From NCBI RefSeq assembly GCF_964656455.1, contig NC_135726.1, positions 21,401,168 through 21,465,167 on the forward strand: DNA of 64,000 nucleotides, read 5' to 3'. The notes beneath the pieces were generated by a model that searched no databases, was not told the DNA's origin, and saw only the letters and a program-made list of their open reading frames with translations. The stretch is from Halichoerus grypus. Lineage: Eukaryota > Chordata > Mammalia > Carnivora > Phocidae. The position numbers were made by a program, and so were the translations under genes. Shown here in pieces: positions 32,426 to 43,975 of the stretch; the first letter of the stretch is position 1, and every line of letters begins with the position of its first letter.

Positions 32426-32534
32426 TGTGGGGGCGGAGAAAAGAAAGTAGAAGAAAATGAATTTGGAATGTCCCATTAATACCTTTTCCTGGGAACATAT
32501 CCTTAATAAATACTTTCACAAAAATCACAGTCAG

Positions 32535-33036
32535 CTGAGCGAAATAAGTCAATCAGAGAAAGACATGTATCATATGACCTCACAGATATGAGGAATTCTT
32601 AATCTCAGGAAACAAACTGAGAGTTGCTGGAGTGGTGGGGGGTGGGAGGGATGGGGCGACTGGGTGATGGACATTGGGGAGGGTATGTGCTATGGTGAGT
32701 GCTGTGAATTGTGTAAGACTGTTGAATCACAGACCTGTACCTCTGAAACAAATAATACATTATATGTTAAAAAAAAAAAAAGAAGATAGCAGGAAGGGGA
32801 AAATGAAGGGGGGGAATCAGAGGGGGAGACGAACTATGAGAGACTATGGACTCTGAGAAACAAACTGAGGGTTCTAGAGGGGAGGGGGGTGGGGGGGATG
32901 GGTTAGCCTGGTGATGGGTATTAAAGAGGGCACCTACTGCATGGAGCACTGGGTGTTATATGCAAACAATGAATCACGGAACACTACATCAAAAACTAAT
33001 GATGTAATGTATGGTGATTAACATAACATAATAAAA
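32535..33036 (+). mobile_element. Short 5'-truncated L1 tail, plus
   Basis: It starts inside the last 20 codons of ORF2 (reads ...[21 protein letters not shown] in the plus direction), then has the same 3' UTR as the full-length L1: G-rich block, purine block and AATAAA tail. Perfect 14-bp TSD (aaaatcacagtcag) at 32521-32534 and 33037-33050. Confidence 0.97.
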
Positions 33037-33072
33037 AAAATCACAGTCAGGCTCTTCTTCTAGAAAAGTCAT

Positions 33073-33267
33073 TTTTTTTTAAAGATTTTATTTATTTATT
33101 TGACAGAGAGAGACTCAGAAAGAGAGAGGGAACACAAGCAGGGGGAGTGGGAGAGGGAGAAGCAGGCTTCCCGCCGAGCAGAGAGCCCGATGCGGGGTTC
33201 GATCCCAGAACCTGGGATCATGACCTGAGCCGAAGGCAGACGCTTAATGACTGAGCCACCCAGGCGC
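33073..33267 (-). mobile_element. Carnivore SINE, minus, young sub-type
   Basis: A near-consensus reverse-complement copy: GACAGAGAGAGAC, 'aacacaagcagggggagtgg', 'gatcatgacctgagccgaag', and head 'ctgagccacccaggcgcc'. Flanks 'tctagaaaagtcatt' (33059-33073) and 'tctagagtcatt' (33268-33279) look like a TSD differing by a short indel. Confidence 0.95.
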
Positions 33268-33399
33268 CTCTAGAGTCATTCTTAATCAACTGACATGGAA
33301 ATTACCTGCCAGAGATCAACTAGTTTTAAGGCAGATGTAGGTGTCCTTAAGATTTTTTTTAATTGAATGGTCTATAGAGTTTGACAAATTTGGGTATGT

Positions 33400-33530
33400 A
33401 TGTTATATCAGCTACTAACAGTTTGACCTTGGAAAAGTTACTTAACCTCATGTGCCTCAGTTTTCTTATCTGTAATATCTATCTCACAGGACTGTTTGGA
33501 GAAATGAAATAAATAGGGGTCCCCCCAGAT
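33400..33530 (+). mobile_element. MIR, plus
   Basis: 'agtttgaccttggaaaagttacttaacctcatgtgcctcagttttcttatctgtaatatctatctcacaggactgt' is a clear MIR core. Confidence 0.8.
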
Positions 33531-34045
33531 ATCTTGATATGCCATATCAATTTCATAAAGAGTAGCTTTTATTATTACTATTACCGTCACAACAACTTTT
33601 GTTTCTCTGTGAATGATTTTAGCTCTGCTTCAAGTTGTTTTGGTTGTACTTTTTTTTTCTTTTACCATTTATAACTGTGTCCTCCTAACTTACAGTTAAG
33701 CCAGAGTTAGAGAATACTTTCAAAATCAGTAGTTAAAATGGAAACATTAGTATAAACACAATTGGAAGAGACCAGTTGCCATGGCAATGCTTTTGCCAAA
33801 GTAATGGCGAGGTAAGTTAAATGGCAAGGGAGGTTGTAAAAAGTTGCTTGTATTCTTAACTGCATTGAGTGTGATAGATGGAAGAAAAATCCTAAATTCT
33901 ATTTAGCAGGCATTTTTTTTTCTGTCTTTAAAATCTTTATTTACTAAGAATGTGTTTTTACTCCAGTGCTGCTGTTACCCATAGTAATATTTATCACCCA
34001 TCACTGGCAGATGTTTCTGCAGAAAGGAACAAGTATCATATGATA
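33531..34045. other. Unique DNA, no feature seen
   Basis: AT-rich, with short T runs near 33650 and 33909. Confidence 0.4.
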
Positions 34046-34049
34046 ATTC

Positions 34050-34250
34050 TAGAGTCAGACATCTTGGATTGGACACTAGTTGTGCAGTGATCTGTTTTCA
34101 AGAATTTGTTCACATTTACTAACCTAAAACTAATTTTTCTTATATGTAAGATATGAAGATGAATAATATCTGACTCATATGCTTGGATTGCATGAGCTAG
34201 TTTATGTAAAATAATTAGCAGAGAGCCTGCTATTTAGTGAACAATAAAAT
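34050..34250 (+). mobile_element. MIR remnant, plus
   Basis: 'agagtcagacatcttggattggacac', 'cttatatgtaagatatgaagatgaataatatctgactcat', 'attagcagagagcctgctatttagtgaacaataaa' follow MIR order. Confidence 0.55.
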
Positions 34251-34255
34251 GTGTT

Positions 34256-34320
34256 CATTATTATCATCAAATTATCATCATCATTGTCATTATTATCATG
34301 ACTATTATCCTAATCATTTT
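34256..34320. repeat. Degenerate (ATT/ATC)n repeat
   Basis: Interrupted ATTATC/ATC trinucleotide runs directly after the MIR tail, probably expanded from it. Confidence 0.8.
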
Positions 34321-35213
34321 AGAATAGTAGAGCTTGGGCAGTCCTGAGGGATCATTTAGTTAAATTCTATCATCTTATAAAGATCATTTGCCATATATCA
34401 GACAATGGGGTTGACACTGGTGACTTATGTATGAAAAATGTGTAGCCTCTGGTCTTTGGAGACTCATGGATAAAATGTTCCTTTAGATCCACAAGCTTCA
34501 CGGAGGTAAGAGATATACATATTTCATTCACCATTGAGTATAAGCAGGGCAATGTACTTTGATGGTGTCTCGCATGAAGTAGATATTCAATAAATCCTGA
34601 TCAAAGGAATGAATTAATTAATGGATATACTGGTAACTGAATTCTTGAGTAAATGAATTGGAACACAGAAATAGGGTTTTAGGTGCTATAAAAAATAACA
34701 TGGGGCTCTAATAGTCCAGGGTTAGTATCGAGGAGATTTACCTGAACATAGAGGGTTTATACTCTCTCCAGTGGGAGGCCACCATTTTCACCAGTCCCAT
34801 CTGCTCTGGCAATGGCTTTTGTGTCTCAGGCCTGAGCAGATGTAACATGGTACCCTCTTTGCCCAACACGTACCATGTTATCTTCAAGGTCTTATAAATA
34901 TAATGTGTTTCTCTAGCTCACTTACCTACACCAAGAGTAAATGACTTGGTCCCTATGTCATGATCCCCTAACGCATGGCTTCTCATGCCTCCAACTTCCT
35001 CCCAGGAGTGATTAGTGAAGTATGCTTACTGTGTCACTATGAGATATGACATTGAATAAGCTCACTTAGTCATAAATTAATACCTCTTCACATCCATCTC
35101 CCCACTCTCTGAGAGGGCATTTGTTTTTCTAAGGCTCTGCCTTATATAAGGATTTCTAGCCATGTCATCTGCTCTAAAACTTTGGCAAAGTACTGAAGAG
35201 AGCTAATTGATTT
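34321..35213. other. Unique DNA, no feature seen
   Basis: A possible MIR/L2 tail ('catgaagtagatattcaataaatcctgatc') lies near 34572-34605. Nothing else can be supported. Confidence 0.4.
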
Positions 35214-35227
35214 AAAAGAGAAGGTTC

Positions 35228-35436
35228 GGGGCGCCTGGGTGGCTCAGTCGGTTAAGCGTCTGCCTTCGACTCAAGTCACGATCTCAGGGTCCTGGGATCA
35301 AGCCCAGCTGTTGGGCTCCCTGCTCAGTGGGGAGTCTGCTTCTCCCTCTCCCCCTGCCTCGCCCCCTGCTCAAGCTCTGTCTCTCTCTCTCTCAAATAAA
35401 TAAACAAAATCTTTTAAAAAGTGAAAATAAAAAAAA
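35228..35436 (+). mobile_element. Carnivore SINE, plus, young sub-type
   Basis: A near-consensus head 'ggggcgcctgggtggctcagtcggttaagc', middle, AATAAATAAACAAAATCTTT and an A-rich tail. Imperfect TSD: taaaagagaaggtt (35214-35227) and taaaatagaaggtt (35437-35450). Confidence 0.97.
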
Positions 35437-35548
35437 TAAAATAGAAGGTTTCATTAGGAAAATTTATTCTATGATGTACTGCTCTCACTTTAATAGCTTC
35501 AATTTAAAAGATTTCACCTAAATGTCCATATAGTTATAAAATACAGGG

Positions 35549-35577
35549 GTGTGTGTGTGTGTGTGTGTGTGTGTGTT
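35549..35577. repeat. (GT)n microsatellite
   Basis: About 14 GT units. Confidence 0.95.
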
Positions 35578-36210
35578 TAGTCTTGTGGTATGGGGATTAG
35601 AGGAATTTAAATGATCATGATGAAACCCTTTTATTAACTAAGTGCAAATGAAACATGCATTATAACTACTTATTTGTAGATATCACTGATGTGATCCCTT
35701 CCTCAGGTACCATTCAAGAAAATTAATATTGAGATTTATCAGGAATCCTTCTCCCATTTATTGTAGCCAGATGAGAACTGCTATACCTCGCAGCCTCAGT
35801 GGGTCAGGAAAAGAAGTCTTTAGCCAAGAGCTTTGACTTGAATACTGGGTAACATGCTAAAGCTCATTACATAAGTCTGTTCATAGTTTTCCTTTCCTTC
35901 TGAACTGAATTACCATTACATCTAGGCACAGGCCATGGCAATACCTTAACTCTGACCACATGACCTAAGATTTTCTCTCCAGGCCCTATGATTATCTCTC
36001 CATTACTTGCTAGTGAGCATGTTACATTAATCCCAGGTTGAGAAACCATGGTTTATTTGCTCCCTAACCTATTCATGGATAGATTTTAGATTATCTTTTG
36101 TTTATTGTTCCTAGAAAGTGGTGAGTGATCTAATGTTTTATTAGTAGCACTAGGTGCCTGGCATTATGTTAAGTACGTTCATAGCCATTATCTGAATATA
36201 TCATCACAAC
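35578..36210. other. Unique DNA, no feature seen
   Basis: No supported gene. The right edge ('cattatctgaatatatcatcacaactac') may be part of an old MIR interrupted by the next L1 tail. Confidence 0.4.
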
Positions 36211-36215
36211 TACAA

Positions 36216-36434
36216 GTTTTTTTTTTTAATTTTATTTTATTATGTTATGTTAGTCACCATACAGTGCATCGTTAGTTTTTTGATGTAGTGTTCCATGATT
36301 GATTGTATAACACCCAGTGCTCCATTCAATACATGCCCTCCTTAATACCCATCACCAGGCTAACCCATCCCCCCACCTCCCTCCCCTCTAGAACCCTCAG
36401 TTTGTTTCCCAGATTCCATAGTCTCTCATGGTTC
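36216..36434 (-). mobile_element. Very short L1 3' tail, minus
   Basis: Poly(T), then the reverse complement of the last ~200 bases of the same L1 3' UTR ('gtataacacccagtgctcca', 'aatacccatcaccaggctaacccat'). It is cut off at 'tctctcatggttca'. A TSD is not clear. Confidence 0.93.
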
Positions 36435-36804
36435 ACAAGAAAGTTTTTAATGCTCATTTTACCAATGAAAAAATGTTATTATGGAAATTAGGTATTTTGC
36501 ATAATATAAATATGAGGATGTGTTATCACTGGATGGACAGTCTCTAAAACCATGCTTGATTTAGATACAAGAGTTTCTCACTCCTATAGTATCATCCTAC
36601 AAGCTGACTTGAGTTGATAACATTAAGGAACCAAGTTCATGGAATTGAAAAATGGTGAAATCAGGTTACAAACCCCAATTTTTTTTTAGTTCAGTTCTGG
36701 AGTTGTCCTCATTATGTCGTATTATCACAAAGAAGAAAGGGAATAAGAAAAATGGCTACTTAATTAGGAGTTTCTCCTCTGGAGTGAACTGAAGGGGTTC
36801 AAAT

Positions 36805-36975
36805 TCCCGCATTACCACATGTTAGCATTGTCAACTTAGGAAGTCAGTGCTAAGATTAGTATATAAATAGTACCCAACAGTCAGTTTATTTTAGAATTTG
36901 ATTAGGCATGCAAGGTGCTTAGCATAGTGCCTAACATATAATTTGTGCTCAATAAATAATATTTATTATTACTCA
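36805..36975 (+). mobile_element. MIR remnant, plus
   Basis: 'gttagcattgtcaacttaggaagtcagtg' and 'gcatgcaaggtgcttagcatagtgcctaacatataatttgtgctcaataaat' follow the MIR core and tail. Confidence 0.65.
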
Positions 36976-38015
36976 TAATAGTACAATTTAGTTTTGAATC
37001 AGCTGAAAATTACTATGAATGTATAAAGTGCTAAAAGACATTTGATGGCTGCAATAAAAAGAAAACCTCTTTGCTAAAATGGCAGACAACACTCCATGTG
37101 TTTGGTATACAGGAGTTTCCTGCTTTCCTAATGGGAGATTAATCCCTGTCAAGAATTTGGAAACTGATTAAATGAACTCATCATTTTACCTAAGGAAGTC
37201 ATTTCCTCTGCCCAGGCTTCCTGCTGAACTAGCACCTTTGAATGATACTCATGGAATATTTAACTGGTGTGGGCATTGGAACACATTTAGTTCAAAATGG
37301 CCTTTTGCTTATGGCATACATAATCCAGCTAGAAATGTTTATTTAATATTCTGAGCCAATGTAATTGCCAGTTAATCACAATAGTGATTGACCTCTGTCA
37401 AAAGATTTATACCATCTGAGTAATTCCACATATTTATTCCATAGTTTTGAATATTCTTAACAAATATCAAATTTTCAACTCCTCTATATACATGTTAAAA
37501 GGACAAAATTGATTGGGATAGGCAGATGTTTACATGATAGGTCAATCTTATTATTATCACTAATTTTAAAAGGAATCTCTGTATACTGAAAATTCACATA
37601 CATGCACATTCACACATTCATACATACAAATGTACACTCACACACATATGCATAAATATACCTTTTTAATTACCAGAGGAATGTTTTATGTTTGGTAATG
37701 ACCCAAACATACATTAAATTTATGAATAGTCTCATTTTTATCCTATGACTCTTAAAACCTTGAAGTCTTCAAGTGATTTTATGATTAATACTGATATTAA
37801 CACTTGTAAAAGAAAAATAAAAGCCCCACCATGTAGAGGAACTTATGTTGAAATGCCGATAGAATTTTGGACTTGCCTTAAGTGTCCTTATTGCACCTTA
37901 AAAAAGAGCGTGGCATTCAAATTTAGAGGATAAAACAGGATAAATAATTCAATAATAGCATCGATGTCATGCTTGTATAGTATTTTCCCTCCATGTCTTT
38001 AAAATAATGCCAAGA
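36976..38015. other. Unique DNA, no feature seen
   Basis: Contains a degenerate CA/CATA-rich patch near 37592-37655. No gene supported. Confidence 0.4.
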
Positions 38016-38019
38016 AAGA

Positions 38020-38115
38020 GACAGGCTGGGTTTTATTACCCTTAGCTTACAAATGAAAAAACCAGGGCTCAGATAATTTAAGTAAATTTACTTAACTCCC
38101 ATATGGTGAGTTGAC
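38020..38115 (-). mobile_element. MIR remnant, minus
   Basis: 'ttacccttagcttacaaatgaaaaaaccagggctcagataatttaagtaaatttacttaactcccatatggtgag' is a degraded reverse-complement MIR core. Confidence 0.55.
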
Positions 38116-38846
38116 TAGGATATAAACCCCTCCCCTGCCTTTTTTAACTAAAAATGCAGTATACTTTTCAAACGACTTGATTTTCCCTCTGAATTATAAG
38201 AGAATAAGTAGGGTGTTGGAGACAAAGGAGATCATTTACAAAATTAGATATCAAATGATCAAATACACTCTTATTTGGATCTCCAAACACTTGCTAATTA
38301 AATTCCTATTATCTGACATGCCTATCTCCATGATATCAACCATGAGGACAGTTCCATATAGTTTTCTATAACCTTTGTACTCAAAACTAGTAAATGAAAC
38401 TTAAATTCAGTCCATTGTCTTAATATTACACTATGATGGATCACATACTCGGGAACTGATCTTAGTTTTTACCATGAAATTTATCCTCAGCCTCTTGATG
38501 TATTTTCTCTGTTACCACTGTCTCAGCCTGAGTCCATAGCTGGCTTCAGTAGTCAAGGTGCTTACATAGGTTGGAATTAAAATACACCGCTATGGCCAAT
38601 TTCCATTCCATCACTATCTATCATGGGGTGAAGAATTTGGACTGTGGAAACAACCACTACTGAATTATGTGAGTCCTTACTATTTACCAGAAAATGCCCT
38701 ATCATGGTGCTGCTTTGCTGATATACACGGTAGTCTGAAGTGATATAGAATACAGCACTCTCTGACTTTCTGAGCTAGTCTGCTATTTCTGTTATTCGTC
38801 ACAGTGGGAATATGGGACCATATTAGCCACTTCTTCAGAGATGGTG

Positions 38847-38850
<4 letters not shown>
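38116..38850. other. Unique DNA, no feature seen
   Basis: No supported gene or recent element. Confidence 0.4.

Positions 38851-38882
<32 letters not shown>
38851..38882. repeat. (CA)n microsatellite
   Basis: Sixteen uninterrupted CA units. Confidence 0.97.
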
Positions 38883-38883
<1 letters not shown>

Positions 38884-39685
38884 CTCAGCATTGGGTGGAT
38901 TCTGGTTCCTTGAGAATTTGAGACTGTCTACACAAGTGTACAGTATGGAAATGAAGCTCACATTAGAAATGTACAGAGTTTTGGTCTATTCATATTTTCA
39001 TTCTCCTCTGGTTTCCCCTTCCTGTCTTAGAAGTTTTCAGTTCTTGCAAGTTTGCATCAAGATTCTCAGCTTGTGTTTCCTGAAGAATTGATACCACCAA
39101 GCTGGGGACACTCTCCTTAAATTCAAACCACATTCAACTGTGATTGAATTTACAAAACCACCATTGCCATGAAGTTATTTTGCAGTTTAAAGAAGAAAGG
39201 TCCTCAAGGTTGTGATGACATTGCCTCCTGACCCCCTTGCCACGCCATATATTCTAACCTTAGTTTCATTCGTATGTGGTCATCTCTTCCATAGCCTAAG
39301 AATTTAAGATTTTCAAGTCATTATTCATTAAGCATAGAGATATTTCATCCCACAATTAAATCCTTCCTCACAGTCTCATAAAATAAATAAACAGCATGGT
39401 TCCACAGGTCTGTAAATATTATCACCTGTTATTTGAAAGACAACACAAGACTTGCTGTTCTTCCTCTCTCGTGCTATAGCTCCAAATTATACAATTTCCA
39501 CCACATAAGTATTCTGAATCCTGTCCGTCATTCCTAACCATTCTGTCACTACATTATTTTAAGACTTCATTATTTTGCCTTCAGACAAATCTAATGTTCT
39601 CTTAATCTGTATCCATTTTATCGTTTTACTGTTCATCCCCACCTCTAGGTCCGTTAATCCACTTTCCCTCCTTTGGCAAGAGCAA
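38883..39685. other. Unique DNA, no feature seen
   Basis: No supported gene. Confidence 0.4.
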
Positions 39686-39689
39686 GCTG

Positions 39690-39850
39690 ATTGAGAAACA
39701 ACAAATGATCAGACCATTCCCTTGTTATAACATCTCAGTTCTCCCACTACACAGGAAAACAAAAAGTCTGAGCTTTACATATGTAATGCAAAATCCCTCA
39801 GTTTGGCCAAAGTCCAGCTCTCCTTCTTTATCCTCTGCTGCCCCTGAAGC
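39690..39850 (+). mobile_element. L2-like LINE remnant, plus
   Basis: 'aacaaatgatcagaccattcccttgttataacatctcag...aaaagtctgagctttac..gcaaaatccctcagtttggcc' resembles the L2 3' half. Confidence 0.45.
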
Positions 39851-40865
39851 ATGGAATAAATTAATGAATAAATGAGTGGAGACACAGCAATTGACGATTT
39901 GCTAGATCTTTGTCTTTACAAATTTATAAACACGGACAAAACTATTTATGGAATAAATTTGGACTGGTTCAAAGTCATTAAAAATGGGGGAATAGCCAAC
40001 ATTCAGCTCTTTTTAGACCCTTTGTAGAGTCTTTAAACTGAACAGTATTGGTTTATGGATGATGTGTTTCATTTCATTACAGTAAAATTTCATCATCATG
40101 TATTAGCAGAAGTGGTTTAGAGAATAAGAACCCCTAAAATCATTATTCAAACTTTAGGATATTTATTTTACTATTCTCATTACCTTTGAGATTTTCTTAA
40201 TGAGAAAAAAAAAAGAACAACTGCAACAAATTGGCTTGAAAGTATTAATATAGCACCTGAAATATGTCTCTGTAAATAAGTGACCTTTAGATGTAAAGTA
40301 TTTTTGAGGGAATCTATTTCTCCCTTTAAACTCTAGCCTCTGTTTGTTAAAACAGAGAAGATGAGAGAGAAAGAAATCTTGATGAGGATAAGAAAATTGA
40401 ATAAAATATTGCTAAAGGGATTTAACTTGGGATTAATTGTTTTACCCCCAAGAAAGAGTATTTTAGAGTCACAGAGAGTAGGGTATATATATATATATCT
40501 GAGCAGAAGGAGTGATGCAAAGGTACAATTGCATATCACTTAGATCTATAGACATTAAGATACCTTTTCAAAAACCCTAAGAATATTAACAGAAAAAAAC
40601 AATATCAGGATCCTGTCTCATTAATTTCTAAATATTAGGGTTTTGATATCAAGACCAAGAGTATTACTAACAATAATCACACTTCAAGATAAATGAGGTC
40701 ATCTAATCATGCAGTTTTGGCTTTTATATTACATAGGTACTCTTGGCTTATTAATCTAATATGTCTGATGAAATGTCCATTGGGATCTAGGCACCATTCT
40801 AAGCAAGGCTCCTGCTTATGACTGTAATCTCTTTAGTAACCTGAACTCTATGTGTGGTCCTCCTA
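39851..40865. other. Unique DNA with a short (TA)n
   Basis: A TATATATATATA run lies at 40483-40498. Nothing else is supported. Confidence 0.4.
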
Positions 40866-40869
40866 AAAT

Positions 40870-41050
40870 AATCATACATCCTAATGCATTATACTCTTTG
40901 TGCTTACCTAGAACCTAGAATGCCTTCTTCTTCCCACATCCTTTTTATCAACCAAGCCACCTCCTAATCATCCTTAAGGCCATTAGCTCATTTCACCTCC
41001 TTCAGGAAGCCTTGCTTCTGTTTGAATTCATTGATGCTTTATTTTTATAA
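40870..41050 (+). mobile_element. L2-like LINE remnant, plus
   Basis: 'agaacctagaatgccttcttcttccc' and 'cctccttcaggaagccttgcttctg' match the L2 3' half pattern. Confidence 0.55.
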
Positions 41051-41104
41051 TGTTTGCTAAATTAATTCAAAGTGTTTAAACAATATTTTTATTTTAATGT
41101 GCTT

Positions 41105-41245
41105 GAGCTAATTACTTCTCTCATGTTACTGGTAAAGAAACTTCAATTTTCAGTGTTTAACTAAGTTGTCAAGTACCACAAAATAAAGCTAGGATTTAAA
41201 TCCAGTCCTCAAAACTGTCCAGTGACTGTCTAGTACTTCACTATA
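41105..41245 (-). mobile_element. MIR remnant, minus
   Basis: 'gttactggtaaagaaacttcaattttcagtgtttaactaagttgtcaagtaccacaaaataaagctaggatttaaatccag' is a reverse-complement MIR core. Confidence 0.6.
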
Positions 41246-42182
41246 CAACGGAGGATTTGATTTGATCAACTTTGATTCTTCATGCTCAGTGATGTTATTT
41301 TTGCCTTAATTAAAACTTTAAAAATTAGGCTTTCTCTCTCTTTCCTTGTAAATGATTAATCACATATACACATATAACAAAAATGGATACTTAACTAAAA
41401 TAACAAAATATCAGATTTTATAGCGTTTTCTTTTTAACTCGTTGTGAGCCTGACTTGGGTAATGCATGCGGTGTGAAGCTAAAATCTACACTGCTGTTAT
41501 ATCCATATGCATAGCATTGCTTGAAAAAAAAATTCAATCAGGAGCAGAGTAGCAAAGTTAAATTGGAAGGAAGATCAAGACCTAACATCTTATATAAAAT
41601 GAATGACTTTGGAATAACTATACGTTGCATTGATATTTAATATTTCACAGATGCATGTATTCTATTTGTATGTGCTATTACTTGAACATTAGCATTTGAT
41701 GAAATTCTTCCCTCAAGGTCTGCAGGGTTTTTTAAATTTTCATGTTACAATGAATTTCTCAAGTCAAGTCAATGGTAGCAAGAAAAAAAATGGCTATGAT
41801 AAAAAATTTTTCTAATCTTTTGTAGAATCAGAATGGTTTCTATTTATCAGTTACTCTATGTCCTCATTAAGGTCATCCTGTCCTGCAAAGCACTTTAGTG
41901 GTTTCTATGTATGAAGAGGGAAGAAGACAATTAGAGTTATAAACTGAGGTCATGTGGATGCTTCAAAAGTCCTGTCTGTGAATTCACAGACAATGAAAAT
42001 TGACATATTATTAATTAACTTAAATAAGTTTATTAAGCAATATGGATGACTAGAGGGATGTATGAATTAACTGATGCGATAAATTTTATTATCCTAATTG
42101 TAAAATATATGTGTGTCTACATGCATTTGTATTTTACTCAAAGCAAATGCCTGAAAAATGTTAAGGTATATTTATAACTGCA
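41246..42182. other. Unique DNA, no feature seen
   Basis: AT-rich. No supported gene. Confidence 0.4.
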
Positions 42183-42184
42183 GA

Positions 42185-42250
42185 TTATCTATCTATCTAT
42201 CTATCCATCTATCCATCCATCCATCCATCCATCTATCCATCCATCCATCT
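42185..42250. repeat. (ATCT)n/(ATCC)n microsatellite
   Basis: Five ATCT units followed by mixed ATCC/ATCT units. The tetranucleotide array lies in one open frame that reads as Ser/Ile/His repeats, an artefact. Confidence 0.96.
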
Positions 42251-42499
42251 CTTAATAGTGGTTGTATTTGGGTGGTAGGTTTATGGTTATTGATTTTTTT
42301 CCTTATACTAATTATTTTACAATTAGCTTATATTAATTGTATAATTAACTATTTTTTAAATTATGGAGCACTGTTGGGTATTATGCACTTAGTGTTTACG
42401 TAACATCGTCTAATGTCTAGCAAACATTTTAATTCTCTAGAAGTTTTTAGACACTATCAGATTTAACCCTGGATATTGCTTTGTGAGGTCAGCTAAGAA

Positions 42500-42947
42500 A
42501 TCTCTCTCCTATTAAATAACTCACAATTTGGCTAAACCCAAATACCTGTTGACTAACTTTTATTCCTGTATTTTTCTCACACATGTAATCCAATCCATAA
42601 GCAACTTGTTTCTTCAAACTTCAGAAAAACTATTCAAAATACAAATAAGACTCCCCTCATAACTTCCCACTACCTAAATTAAAGGCCCCATCATCTCTCA
42701 TTTGAATTACTGCAATCAAAAGCTCAGAGATCTTGCCCCATTTCTTCTCATCTAAAATCTACTGCACACTAGCCTAAGGCACCAGCTATTCTTGAAGACA
42801 CCAAAGTGGCTTCTATTTCAAGACTATTGTTTTAGCTCTTTGTTCTACTTGTTATATTCTTCCTCTGGACCACTGCATGAGTTGATTCTACATTTTATCA
42901 AGGTTTTGTTTTCAGGGTACAGTCCTGACAAGCTTTATCAAAAATAA
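42500..42947 (+). mobile_element. L2-like LINE remnant, plus
   Basis: 'catctctcatttgaattactgcaatcaaaagctcag', 'aaaatctactgcacactagcc' and 'ttcctctggaccactgcatgag' follow the L2 3' region. Confidence 0.5.
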
Positions 42948-42956
42948 CCCATTCAT

Positions 42957-43170
42957 GGGGAGCCTTGGTGGCTCAGTAGGTTGAGCATCTGACTCTTGGT
43001 TTCTGCTCAGGTCATGATCTCAGGGTCGTGAAATCAAGCCTGTGTCAGGCTCTGTGCTCCATGCTCCATGCTCAGCGGAGAGTATGCTTAAGATTCTGCC
43101 TCTCCCTCTCCCTCTGCCCCTCCCACACTCACTCTCTCTATAAAATAATAAATAAATCTTTGAAAAACGT
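42957..43170 (+). mobile_element. Carnivore SINE, plus (first of a cluster of three)
   Basis: Head 'ggggagccttggtggctcagtagg', 'ttggtttctgctcaggtcatgatctcagggtcgtg', CT-rich middle, AATAATAAATAAATCTTTG. Short TSD cccattca at 42948-42955 and 43171-43178. Confidence 0.94.
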
Positions 43171-43192
43171 CCCATTCACTTTTGTATATATT

Positions 43193-43373
43193 TTTTTAAA
43201 GATTTTATTTATTTGACAGAGACAGAGATAGCAAGAGCAGGAGCACAAGCAGCGGGAGTGGGAGAGGGAGAAGCAGGCTTCCCCCCAAGGAGGGAGCCTG
43301 ATGTGGGACTCGACCCTGGGATCATGACCTGAGCCGAAGGCAGACGCTTAACGACTGAGCCACCCAGGCACCC
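43193..43373 (-). mobile_element. Carnivore SINE, minus (second of a cluster of three)
   Basis: A reverse-complement copy from TTTTTTTAAAGATTTTATTTATTTGACAG to head 'gagccacccaggcaccc'. TSD cacttttgtatat at 43177-43189 and 43375-43387, no mismatch, overlapping the right TSD of the previous SINE. Confidence 0.96.
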
Positions 43374-43462
43374 TCACTTTTGTATATTTTTATTTCACTT
43401 GCCTTTATATTTCTCCATTATATTTTTGTTCAGTTAATTTCTGATTATTGTCTATTTTTTTT

Positions 43463-43665
43463 GTTTTGTTTTGTTTTAAAGATTTTATTTATTTATTTGA
43501 GAGAGAGAATGAGACAGAGAGAACATGAGAGGGGGGAGGATCAGAGGGAGAAGCAGACTCCCTGCTCAGCAGGGAGTCCGATGCGGGACTCGATCCCGAG
43601 ACTCCAGGATCATGACCTGAGCCGAAGGCAGTTGCTTAACCAACTGAGCCACCCAGGCGCCCCTA
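43463..43665 (-). mobile_element. Carnivore SINE, minus (third of a cluster of three)
   Basis: A (GTTTT)n-modified tail, then the full reverse-complement SINE ending 'gagccacccaggcgccc'. T-rich flanks ('tctattttttt' at 43450 and 'cctatttttttt' at 43663) are the likely TSD. Confidence 0.96.
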
Positions 43666-43729
43666 TTTTTTTTTTTTTTTTCTATTTGAATGTAATATCC
43701 TCATGAATAGGGACTTTTGTATCTTGATT

Positions 43730-43795
43730 ATTACCATTAAATTTGGCTTGCACATAGTAAGAACCCCATAAATGTTTGTTGAATAAATTTATACA
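43730..43795 (+). mobile_element. MIR/L2 tail remnant, plus
   Basis: 'ttggcttgcacatagtaagaaccccataaatgtttgttgaataaattta' is the typical MIR/L2 terminal motif. Confidence 0.55.
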
Positions 43796-43859
43796 TAGAG
43801 AAAATATTATTTATTGATTAAATTTCCAAAATAATATAATCTTTATAATTCTCCATGTG

Positions 43860-43975
43860 AAATGAACTTCATTTCCATTTCATAAATAATGAAACTGAGG
43901 GATAAGAGTATGAAACAACTTGTACTTGTTAGGTGAGTAGTAAACTAGATCTAGAATCCATGGCCAGTGGTTCTT
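43860..43975 (-). mobile_element. MIR remnant, minus
   Basis: 'tttccatttcataaataatgaaactgagggataagagtatgaaacaacttgtacttgttaggtgagtagtaaactagatctagaatcca' is a reverse-complement MIR core. Confidence 0.6.
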
